From a virus: 24,095 nt of DNA. The position numbers and the translations under genes are program-made. Numbering within the stretch: position 1 is the stretch's first letter; every line of letters begins with the position of its first letter. Shown here piece by piece: positions 15,549 to 21,998 of the stretch. The notes under the pieces are model-generated. The model ran no database searches. It was not told where the DNA came from and was given only the letters and a program-made list of their open reading frames with translations. The stretch spans positions 1 through 24,095 of the IMG/VR virus record IMGVR_UViG_3300019776_001119; one strand, 5' to 3'.

Positions 15549-15685
15549 ACGGCTGGCGGAGCTTGGTGGCCGACGTGGCACACGTTCTCTCCACGCCATT
15601 GATAGCCTTCGACGACATGGACTGGGCCGAGCTGCTGCTCTGGCATGCGGAAGCCCTGCGTCTGACCGGCGCCAAGAGGGAGTGA
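15279..15685 (+). CDS. Tail assembly chaperone E-E' fusion made by -1 frameshift
   Basis: The predicted product has 135 residues: 84 from the zero frame up to TTG at 15528-15530, then 51 from the -1 frame, beginning AQAAGVNGWRSLVADVAHVL and ending AEALRLTGAKRE at the TGA 15683-15685. P2 E+E' is about 142 residues and is made by the same -1 slip on T TTT TTG. The -1 extension has no suitable start of its own, and its DWAELLLWHAEAL segment is typical of E'. The stop lies only four bases before the tape measure gene. The frameshift is inferred from motif and synteny. Confidence 0.85.
15524..15530 (+). other. Programmed -1 ribosomal frameshift slippery heptamer T TTT TTG
   Basis: The zero-frame codons are GGT TTT TTG, which fit the X XXY YYZ slippery rule and equal the P2 E/E' slip site. 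One base later an imperfect stem begins: CCAAGCT (15532-15538) pairs with AGCTTGG (15560-15566). An inner stem GCCG (15539-15542)/CGGC (15550-15553) encloses a 7-base loop containing the zero-frame TAA. The hairpin could stimulate slippage. Confidence 0.85.
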
Positions 15686-15688
15686 GCG

Positions 15689-18016
15689 ATGGCGAGCCAG
15701 ACCACGCAGCTCATCGTCGAACTCCTCGACCGGGTTTCAGGCCCGGCGCGCGGGGTGGCGAACAGCCTCCGCGGCATCACCCGCACGGTACGTGACGCGA
15801 CGGGCGGACACATTACGCTCGCCGACCGGCTCGACGCCGCGATCTCCCGCAACAATCGCGCCATCGATGCCGCCCGCGGCCGCATGCTCGATGCCATCGG
15901 CACGCTCTATGTTCTGAAGAATGCACTGTCGGCGCCGGTGGCGTCCGCCCAGGAACTCGAGCGGGCGCTGGCCGAGCTTGGCGCCAAGGGCAATTTGTCC
16001 GCGACCCAGCTGAAGGATATCGGCAGCGCCGCGAAGGCCACCTCGACCCAGGTCAACCAGTTCACCACCGACATCATCCGGACCCAGGATTTCCTCGTCG
16101 GCATGGGTCTCGATGTCGAGCGTTCCACGAAAGCCATGCCGTCGATCGGCAAGGCCGCGACGGCGACCGGCGCCAGCCTCGAGGACCTGTCCAAGGCTGG
16201 CTTCGCGGCGATGTCGAACTTAGGGATCAAGGCCGAGGACCTCGCGCGCTCCTTCGACATCATGGCGGCGGCCGGCAAGGCGGGCGGCTTCGAGCTCAAG
16301 GACATGGCGCAGTATCTGCCGTCCATTACCGCACTCGCCAGTTCCAAGGGCATGACCGGGCAACAGGGTTTGTCCGAGATTGCCGCGGCGCTGCAGATTG
16401 TCAGGCGTGGTGCCGGCGACAGTTCGGAGGCCGCCACCAACTTCAACAACATCCTGCAGAAGATCAATTCGAACGACGCCATCAAGAACTTCAAGAAGCA
16501 CGGGGTCGACATCCGCAAGGTGCTCAAGGACGCGGTCGCCAAGGGTGCGGATCCCCTGGAAGCCGCCTTGCGCGCCATCAACAAGGCGATCAAGGGCGAT
16601 ACCTCGCGTCTCGGTGAACTCTTCAACGATGCCCAGGTCCAGAAGGGCCTGTTGCCGCTCCTCAATGGCCTCGACGACTATATCCAGATCCGCGACCAGA
16701 CGTCCAAGGCTTCGGGGGTCGTCGACAAGGACTTCGCCCGGATGATGGAGACCGGCGTCGAGAAGATGAAGGCCTTCCGGGTTGCCATCCAGAACCTTGC
16801 CACCAGTATCGGCAACGCGCTGATCCCGATCCTCGGGGATGCCGCGAGGACGCTGAAGCCCCTCGTCGAGGGCCTGATCGGTATCGTCGATGCCCATCCG
16901 CGCATTGCCGGAGCGCTCGTCGCCATCACGGCGGGCTTCATCGGCCTCAAGGCAGCGCTCGCCGGCCTCTCCTACCTGGGCCTGATGGGCAAGGGCGGCA
17001 TGCTGTCGGTGCTGTCCTTCGGAGTGAACACGCTGGGCGGGTCCTTCATGCGTCTCAAGGACGGCGCTACCGGCATGATTGCCCTTCAGACCGCGCTTGC
17101 CGGCATGGAGGGGCTGAAGATGACCGGCCTCCAGACCGCGGCCGCGGGTCTGCGCGGCATGGCGCTGGCCGTGCCGGGGGTCTCGGGGCTTGCGACCGCC
17201 ATGACCGCTGTCGGCGGGGCGCTGGCCGCGGTGTCGGCGCCCGTGTGGGCCGGCATCGCGCTCGCCATTGCCGCCGTCGCGGCGGCGGCCTTCTCGCTGT
17301 GGAAGTACTGGGACCGGATCTCTTCCTTCGTGGGGGGCTTTGCGTCGGCGCTGATGACGCAACTGCAGCCCGCCTTCGCGGCCCTCGAGCCTGTGATGCG
17401 GCCGCTGGCGTCCCTTGGCCGGGCGATCGGTGACGGCTTCTCCTGGGCGTATCTCAAGCTCCAGGAGTTCGGGACCTGGATCTCCTCTTTCTTCTCGCGC
17501 GAGGTGCTGAACGAGGGTCAGAAGCAGCAATACGCTCAGGCAGGTGCGGATCTCGCCAATGCCATGATCGCCGCCATCAAGGCGGCCTTCGACGGACTGG
17601 TCGCCTGGTTCGCCTCGCTCCCCTCGCGCATCGTTGCCGCCATCGGCCGCATCGATGTCTCGGGGCTCATCAAGTGGCCCACGCTGCCATCATGGTTGGG
17701 AGGCGGCAGTCCCGCCCCGGCCGCCAACGAGAATACGCCTCCGGGTCGTGCCGTTGGCGGGCCTGTCTCGCGTGGGGCCTCTTACATGGTGGGCGAGAAG
17801 GGGCCGGAGCTCATCACCGCGGGGCGGTCTGGCTACGTCAATCGGGCGGGTGCAGTGGGGGCGACCGGCATTACCGTGTCGCCTGTCTTCAACATGACGT
17901 TCAACGGCCGTGCGGACTCGGAAGATATCGTCCAGCAGATCCGCCGCGTGCTGCGCGACGAGGTGCGCGAGACCTTCCGCGGCGTCTTCGCCGACACATC
18001 CATGAGGTTTGCCTGA
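15689..18016 (+). CDS. Tail tape measure protein (gpT-like)
   Basis: A 775-residue protein (P2 T is about 815) with AGAGGGAG upstream and a start four bases after the E' stop. The N-terminal TTQLIVELLDRVSGPARGVA and later DLSKAGFAAMSNLGIKAEDL with FELKDMAQYLPSITALASSK are characteristic of TP901-type tape measures. Two long hydrophobic stretches occur near residues 405-430 (IAGALVAITAGFIGLKAALA) and 516-540 (APVWAGIALAIAAVAAAAFS). The C-terminus has RAVGGPVSRGASYMVGEKGP, the 'GG.v.aG..y.vGE.GPE' motif common to the family. It sets tail length and exits at infection, its hydrophobic parts probably entering the host membrane. Confidence 0.95.
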   Translation: MASQTTQLIVELLDRVSGPARGVANSLRGITRTVRDATGGHITLADRLDAAISRNNRAIDAARGRMLDAIGTLYVLKNALSAPVASAQELERALAELGAKGNLSATQLKDIGSAAKATSTQVNQFTTDIIRTQDFLVGMGLDVERSTKAMPSIGKAATATGASLEDLSKAGFAAMSNLGIKAEDLARSFDIMAAAGKAGGFELKDMAQYLPSITALASSKGMTGQQGLSEIAAALQIVRRGAGDSSEAATNFNNILQKINSNDAIKNFKKHGVDIRKVLKDAVAKGADPLEAALRAINKAIKGDTSRLGELFNDAQVQKGLLPLLNGLDDYIQIRDQTSKASGVVDKDFARMMETGVEKMKAFRVAIQNLATSIGNALIPILGDAARTLKPLVEGLIGIVDAHPRIAGALVAITAGFIGLKAALAGLSYLGLMGKGGMLSVLSFGVNTLGGSFMRLKDGATGMIALQTALAGMEGLKMTGLQTAAAGLRGMALAVPGVSGLATAMTAVGGALAAVSAPVWAGIALAIAAVAAAAFSLWKYWDRISSFVGGFASALMTQLQPAFAALEPVMRPLASLGRAIGDGFSWAYLKLQEFGTWISSFFSREVLNEGQKQQYAQAGADLANAMIAAIKAAFDGLVAWFASLPSRIVAAIGRIDVSGLIKWPTLPSWLGGGSPAPAANENTPPGRAVGGPVSRGASYMVGEKGPELITAGRSGYVNRAGAVGATGITVSPVFNMTFNGRADSEDIVQQIRRVLRDEVRETFRGVFADTSMRFA

Positions 18017-18438
18017 TGCTGATGTCATTGGGGCCCATCACATTCGAGGTCTGGCCCTTCAATGCCACGGGATACGGGCATGACCATGAGTCAGGCTTTG
18101 TGGAAAAGCCTGTGCTGGGCGCCAGACCGCCGCTTGAATGGGTGGGCGAGAGCGGCGAGAGCTGGTCGATTGCGGCGCGGATCTTCCCGCATCGCTTCGG
18201 CGGTCTCGATGACCTGAAGAAGCTCTACCAGGCCCGGACCGCCGGCCGACCGCTCTATTTAATGCGTGGCGACGGGGCGCAGATGGGCTGGGTGGTGATC
18301 GAGAAGGTCGCCGAACGCTCGAGCTATCTCGACGCCGAGGGGATCGGCCGGGTCATCGACATCGATGTCGCGGTGCGCCGGGCTGCGAAGCCCTCTAACG
18401 GCGGCTTCTTCTCGGCCTTTGCGGGGATGTTCTCATGA
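18016..18438 (+). CDS. Tail protein U (gpU, P2 type)
   Basis: A 140-residue protein whose ATG overlaps the tape measure stop (TGATG). It starts MLMSLGPITFEVWPFNATGY and has RPPLEWVGESGESWSIAARI, then FPHRFGGLDDLKKLYQARTA, GRPLYLMRGDGAQMGWVVIE and a C-terminal strand. This matches the P2 gpU family (about 159 residues), the homologue of the Mu/T4 tube-baseplate adaptor that links the tube to the hub via a LysM-type protein. It precedes X and D, the standard order in Mu- and P2-like prophages of many Proteobacteria. Confidence 0.93.
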   Translation: MLMSLGPITFEVWPFNATGYGHDHESGFVEKPVLGARPPLEWVGESGESWSIAARIFPHRFGGLDDLKKLYQARTAGRPLYLMRGDGAQMGWVVIEKVAERSSYLDAEGIGRVIDIDVAVRRAAKPSNGGFFSAFAGMFS

Positions 18439-18656
18439 TCGTCGAGCCCGTCACCGTCGAGGGCGAGTTCATCACGGTATCGCTCATCGTCTGGCGGCGC
18501 TTCAAGCGCCCCATGCCGGGGCTTCTCGAACAGATCCTCGACCTCAACCCGAGGCTCGCCGCCCTGGGGCCGTATCTCCCAATCGGTACGCGCTTCGACA
18601 TGCCGGTGCCGACGCCGCGCGAACCTGCCCTTCTTGCTCCGATCAGCCTTTGGTGA
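18435..18656 (+). CDS. Tail protein X (gpX, LysM-like)
   Basis: A 73-residue protein with an ATGA overlap with U; P2 X is about 67 residues. It contains GEFITVSLIVWRRFKRPMPG, LLEQILDLNPRLAALGPYLP and IGTRFDMPVPTPREP, the LysM-like pattern 'd.l..iv.....' 'vle.NP.La..g..LP.G..i.lP'. gpX is a small hub-associated baseplate protein. In P2 the X gene lies far upstream, beside head completion gene L; here it lies between U and D. Confidence 0.93.
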   Translation: MIVEPVTVEGEFITVSLIVWRRFKRPMPGLLEQILDLNPRLAALGPYLPIGTRFDMPVPTPREPALLAPISLW

Positions 18657-18662
18657 GCTCCG

Positions 18663-19673
18663 ATGTCGAAGCGCGCTGTGTTCATGGTGACGGTGGCGGG
18701 GACCAACATCACCTCCACTCTCCTGCCGGTGCTGATTTCGCTACGGGTCTCGGACAAGGTGGGGACGCATTCCGACACCGCGACTTTGGAAGTCGACGAC
18801 ACGCGGGGCCGGATCGTGCTGCCTCAGATCGGTGCGCCGGTGGTCGTGGCGCTGGGCTGGGAAGACGAGGGCCTCCGCGTCGTGTTCACCGGCACGGTCG
18901 ACGAGGTCAAATCCTCCGGCTCCCGTGGCGGTGGGCGCACGCTGTCTGTCTCGGCGAAGGGTATGGATACGACGAAGAAGCCCAAGGAGGGCCAGCAGCG
19001 GCACTTCGATGACAAGAGCGTGAAGGACATCCTGAGCGAGGCGGGGAAGACCGCCGGCGTGACGGAAGTGGAGGTCGATCCCGCGCTTGCCTCCATCAAG
19101 CGCAGCTACTTCGAGATGCGGGACGAGAGCTTCATCCACATGGGTGAGCGCCTGGCTCGCGAGATCGGCGGCAACTTCCGGATCCAGGGCACGAAGGCCG
19201 TCATGTCGAAGCGGGGCGGCGCTTATACCGCGGCCGTCATCGCCGCCTGGGGAAAGAACCTTCACAGCTGGGATATGTCGCCCGCCCTCGGCCGGACGCA
19301 GTTCAACGCCACCCGGGCCCGCTGGTACGATCCGAAACAGGCCGAATGGCAGGAGACCGAAGACCAGACGAGGCTCACCGTCGACGCCCGCCACGACCAT
19401 CGCTACGCGAAGGCGAACGAACAGGAAGCCGGGCAGCAGGCTGGTTCCGACAAGGCGACCTCCGAGCGCGATGCCGGCGAAGGCTCCGTGACCATCGAGG
19501 GCGATACGACGGCCATTCCAGATGGGTTGTGCATCATCACGGGTGCGCGAGCCGGAGTCGACGGACCGTGGCGCATCGACGCCGTCACCCACAGCTATTC
19601 CCGCGGCGGGGGCTTCGTCACTGCGCTCGATCTCAAGGCGCCGCAGGATGGTGTCGATGCCGACAGCAGTTAG
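18663..19673 (+). CDS. Baseplate hub protein D (late control gene D family)
   Basis: A 336-residue protein (P2 D is about 387) starting six bases after the X stop. It contains SLRVSDKVGTHSDTATLEVD near the N-terminus, RTLSVSAKGMDTTKKPKEGQ, DDKSVKDILSEAGKTAGVTE, SYFEMRDESFIHMGERLARE and IGGNFRIQGTKAVMSKRGG. C-terminally AWRI-like GPWRIDAVTHSYSRGGGFVT is the family's closing barrel. The GPD fold equals T4 gp27, the trimeric hub to which the tube and spike V attach. The C-terminal linker is unusually charged (HDHRYAKANEQEAGQQAGSD). It closes the tail operon; no ogr-type zinc-finger activator follows. Confidence 0.95.
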   Translation: MSKRAVFMVTVAGTNITSTLLPVLISLRVSDKVGTHSDTATLEVDDTRGRIVLPQIGAPVVVALGWEDEGLRVVFTGTVDEVKSSGSRGGGRTLSVSAKGMDTTKKPKEGQQRHFDDKSVKDILSEAGKTAGVTEVEVDPALASIKRSYFEMRDESFIHMGERLAREIGGNFRIQGTKAVMSKRGGAYTAAVIAAWGKNLHSWDMSPALGRTQFNATRARWYDPKQAEWQETEDQTRLTVDARHDHRYAKANEQEAGQQAGSDKATSERDAGEGSVTIEGDTTAIPDGLCIITGARAGVDGPWRIDAVTHSYSRGGGFVTALDLKAPQDGVDADSS

Positions 19674-19682
19674 GAGGCGTCA

Positions 19683-19997
19683 ATGACGGCTGACTGGACG
19701 TCAGAGCTCCCGTTCGTGATCTACTTCCTTATGGGCCTCGGCGGTGTCGCCGGAGCCCTTCTTGCCATGGTGAAGCTCAAGGAAGCGCTTGTTCCGGACC
19801 CCAATCTGCAGGTCACGAAGGACATCGCGTCGATCAAGGCCGACATCCAGGACATCCGCTCGCGCGTCGGCATGCTGGAACTCGACATGGCCAAGATCGA
19901 CCAGCCCGCGATCACCCGGCATTTCGATGCCATCGAGGGCAAGATCGACAAACTCCACGACTTCCTGCTCGAGCGCCTGACCCAGTCACCGCTCTGA
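19683..19997 (+). CDS. Small membrane coiled-coil protein, possible holin accessory
   Basis: A 104-residue protein with AGGAGG at 19673-19678. Residues about 10-30 (FVIYFLMGLGGVAGALLAMV) form one transmembrane helix. Residues 45-98 form a charged helix with heptad-like spacing (IASIKADIQDIRSRVGMLEL, HFDAIEGKIDKLHDFLLERL). One N-terminal membrane helix followed by a coiled coil, next to an endolysin gene, suggests a lysis function: holin, antiholin or accessory. XhlA-like proteins have the reverse order (coil then helix). I do not recognise a named family, so the lysis role rests on position and topology. Confidence 0.75.
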   Translation: MTADWTSELPFVIYFLMGLGGVAGALLAMVKLKEALVPDPNLQVTKDIASIKADIQDIRSRVGMLELDMAKIDQPAITRHFDAIEGKIDKLHDFLLERLTQSPL

Positions 19998-20080
19998 GAG
20001 CAGACCGCTCCCCTCTTTCACCGTCCTTTCCAACCACACCGGCAGCGACCCGCTTGCCGCAACACGGAGGCTTGTCACCT

Positions 20081-21019
20081 ATGCCCACCCCACTCGACAT
20101 CGCCCGCGGCTACCTCGGCACAAAGGAACTGAAGGGGTCCGCCGACAATCCGAAGATCATGGAGATGTACCGCACCGTCGGCCATGACTGGGTCGAGCAC
20201 GACGAAGTCGCCTGGTGCGCCGCCTTCGTCGGCAATTGCCTGGAAAAGGCAGGGATCACTTCCACGCGCAAGCTCAACGCGCGTTCCTATCTCACCTGGG
20301 GCGAGAAGGTAGTGGGTGTCGACCAAGCCGAGGAGGGTGACGTTGTGGTGTTCACGCGCGGCGCCAAATCCAGCGAGGGACATGTCGCCTTCTTCCTCAA
20401 AGCCACGGGCGGCCAAGTCGAGGTGCTGGGGGGCAACCAGTCGGACGGCGTCACCGTCGCGCGCTATCCGAAGGCGCGGGTCATCGGCATCAGGCGTCCC
20501 CTCGCAACGTCCGCGCCGTCGAGGCCTGAACTCCGGGTCATCCAGCAGCAGCTGCAGGACCTGGGTTACTACGAGGTCGGCAATGTCGATGGCCACTATG
20601 GCCCGCGCACCCGGGCGGCCATTCTGGCGTTTCGCGCCGACAATGGCCTGGCGCTGTCGCCCGACATCGATGTTCCGCTCGCCGATGCCCTGCAGCATGG
20701 AAAGCCCCGGGCGATTTCTGCAGCACGCGCAGAGGGGAAGCCCGAGAGTTCGCGCATCGTGAAGGCGGCGAACAGGCAGATCGCCACCGGTGTCATCGGC
20801 ATGGCCGGTGTGGCAGCCTCCGTCGTGGCGCCGGCGGTCGACACGGCCGAGCGGGCGAAGGATGTGACCGAGCGTACCGTGAGCCTTATGAACCTGACAG
20901 ACTGGCTATTGCCGGTGCTGCCCTGGGCGGGTGCCGTCATCTTTCTCATCGTCATCGTGCTGGCGTGGAAGGCCAAGGCCGCCCGAATCGAGGACTACCG
21001 CACGGGGAAGACGCCGTGA
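20081..21019 (+). CDS. Putative endolysin: TIGR02594/CHAP-like peptidase, PG-binding domain, C-terminal membrane segments
   Basis: A 312-residue protein from the ATG at 20081, with ACGGAGG at 20064-20070; a TTG at 20054 is less supported. Residues 1-140 are a cysteine peptidase/amidase of the TIGR02594 type: WCAAFVGNCLEKAG with predicted nucleophile Cys46, SEGHVAFFL with His101, and LGGNQSDGV with Asn119. Residues about 150-205 match the peptidoglycan-binding PG_binding_1 fold (LRVIQQQLQDLGYYEVGNVD, GHYGPRTRAAILAFRADNGL). Two hydrophobic segments follow, about 234-253 and 275-296. It would cut cell-wall peptides or amides at lysis. The membrane tail could anchor the enzyme or act holin-like; that is inference. 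Confidence 0.86.
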   Translation: MPTPLDIARGYLGTKELKGSADNPKIMEMYRTVGHDWVEHDEVAWCAAFVGNCLEKAGITSTRKLNARSYLTWGEKVVGVDQAEEGDVVVFTRGAKSSEGHVAFFLKATGGQVEVLGGNQSDGVTVARYPKARVIGIRRPLATSAPSRPELRVIQQQLQDLGYYEVGNVDGHYGPRTRAAILAFRADNGLALSPDIDVPLADALQHGKPRAISAARAEGKPESSRIVKAANRQIATGVIGMAGVAASVVAPAVDTAERAKDVTERTVSLMNLTDWLLPVLPWAGAVIFLIVIVLAWKAKAARIEDYRTGKTP

Positions 21020-21273
21020 TCGGGGTCCTTCTCTCGCTGCTCGGCGCCGCCTGGACCCGCCTGTCGGGCTGGGCGGTGCTGGCCGGCGCCATATTCACGG
21101 CGCTCGGCATTGCCTGGCTTAGGGGCAGGGTCGCCGGGAAGGCTGCTTTTGAAGCAAAGCGCCAGGTCGTTCGGGAAAAGGCACTCCGGCAATCAGGGGA
21201 GATCCGGCATGACATTCAAACCGGCAGCGATGCTGCTCTTGATCGCCGTCTCGATCGCTGGATGCGCGACTGA
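21016..21273 (+). CDS. Putative i-spanin (Rz-like)
   Basis: An 85-residue protein from GTG 21016, overlapping the endolysin stop (GTGA). A hydrophobic N-terminus with a transmembrane helix at about residues 17-35 (SGWAVLAGAIFTALGIAWLR) is followed by a charged helical domain (AFEAKRQVVREKALRQSGEI to DRRLDRWMRD). This is the topology of Rz inner-membrane spanin subunits. Its 3' end overlaps, in another frame, a gene with a lipoprotein signal, as in Rz/Rz1 pairs. Spanins fuse inner and outer membranes in the last step of Gram-negative lysis. Rz sequences diverge greatly, so the call rests on topology and the overlapping partner. Confidence 0.8.
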   Translation: MIGVLLSLLGAAWTRLSGWAVLAGAIFTALGIAWLRGRVAGKAAFEAKRQVVREKALRQSGEIRHDIQTGSDAALDRRLDRWMRD

Positions 21274-21409
21274 TCCGCGGCTGAAGAGCGACTGCGACTG
21301 GGCCCAGCCGATCCGACCCTCCCGACACGATGTGCTCACCCGCAAGACCAAGGAGCAGATCGCGGCCCACAACGAGGCGGGCGCCAGGATCTGCGGGTGG
21401 CGCCCGTGA
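21209..21409 (+). CDS. Putative o-spanin lipoprotein (Rz1-like)
   Basis: A 66-residue protein from the ATG at 21209, preceded by AGGGGAGA at 21195-21202. The N-terminus MTFKPAAMLLLIAVSIAGC is a lipoprotein signal with lipobox SIAGC and lipidated Cys19. The mature part of about 48 residues (CATDPRLKSDCDWAQPIRPS to ARICGWRP) has two further cysteines. The first 65 bases overlap the i-spanin gene in the +1 frame. Overlapping Rz/Rz1 is the classic spanin arrangement. The mature chain is not as proline-rich as lambda Rz1. ATGs further upstream in this frame lack a signal peptide and are rejected. Confidence 0.84.
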   Translation: MTFKPAAMLLLIAVSIAGCATDPRLKSDCDWAQPIRPSRHDVLTRKTKEQIAAHNEAGARICGWRP

Positions 21410-21750
21410 CGGTGAGTGTCGCCGACGGTCCCGCCATCATGATCGGCTACGAATACCGCCTGCAGATCGAGGCGGAGGCGGACCTGTTCCCGGTGGAGGC
21501 GCGTCTCACCGGGCAGTTGCGCGCCAAGGTCAGTGCCTCCGCGCCCGCGGCGACGCTCTCGACCGAAAACGGCGGCATCTTGCGCCTGTCAGACCGAGTG
21601 GTGGAACTGGTCGTGACTGCGGCTGCAACAGCACAGCTTTCGCCGGGCTCCGCGGTTCTCGATCTGGTGCGCACTGACCTCGTACGGCCGCGCCATCTCG
21701 CCTTCATGCTCGAGATCCCGGTCATTCGCCCGGTGACCCGGGGGCTCTGA
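21397..21750 (+). CDS. Hypothetical protein of second appendage cluster
   Basis: A 117-residue protein from GTG 21397, with AGGA at 21386-21389. A GTG at 21406, overlapping the spanin stop, is an equally arguable start (114 residues). The sequence is mostly beta strands: PAIMIGYEYRLQIEAEADLF, VEARLTGQLRAKVSASAPAA, LSTENGGILRLSDRVVELVV, then RTDLVRPRHLAFMLEIPVIR. I do not recognise the family. Its pattern of 'G....l.i.ae...fp....l.......a....l.T..g.i' resembles short phage 'upper/lower-side' virion proteins encoded beside fibres, but this is weak. It is coupled to the next gene by a TGATG overlap. Confidence 0.72.
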   Translation: MAPVTVSVADGPAIMIGYEYRLQIEAEADLFPVEARLTGQLRAKVSASAPAATLSTENGGILRLSDRVVELVVTAAATAQLSPGSAVLDLVRTDLVRPRHLAFMLEIPVIRPVTRGL

Positions 21751-21971
21751 TGCTCGACGTCCTTCACCTTCACCCCGCAGTCGGTCCCATTCGCGTCGAA
21801 ACGATGAGCGATGCGCCGGTAAAGGTGAGGGTCCTGAGCGCGCCTGTCGCCGTCCGGGTACTTGGAACCCCTGGCCCCCGTGGCCGGCAAGGCGAGCAGG
21901 GACCGCCAGGATCCCAGGGGCCTCCTGGAGGGCTCGACACCGGTCTCGTTCTCGACGGCGGAAACTTCTGA
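21750..21971 (+). CDS. Mini-protein with collagen-like Gly-X-Y repeat and LDGG tail
   Basis: A 73-residue protein whose ATG overlaps the previous stop. Residues 23-40 contain a tandem beta-like repeat (VKVRVLSAP/VAVRVLGTP). From Gly39 there are seven Gly-X-Y triplets (GTP GPR GRQ GEQ GPP GSQ GPP) followed by GGL. Collagen-like triplets are known to form trimeric triple helices in phage tail fibres. The C-terminus LVLDGGNF matches the ends of the fibres at 10947 and 21999. The size suggests a connector or adaptor joining trimeric fibres rather than a full fibre. The function is inferred. Confidence 0.85.
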   Translation: MLDVLHLHPAVGPIRVETMSDAPVKVRVLSAPVAVRVLGTPGPRGRQGEQGPPGSQGPPGGLDTGLVLDGGNF

Positions 21972-21998
21972 ACCTCTCAACACACAGGGAAAATCACC

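Noticed and set aside
19998-20063. Possible terminator after the small membrane gene
   Set aside because: Only a 4-bp GAGC/GCTC stem is visible and no T-run follows, so it is too weak to call.
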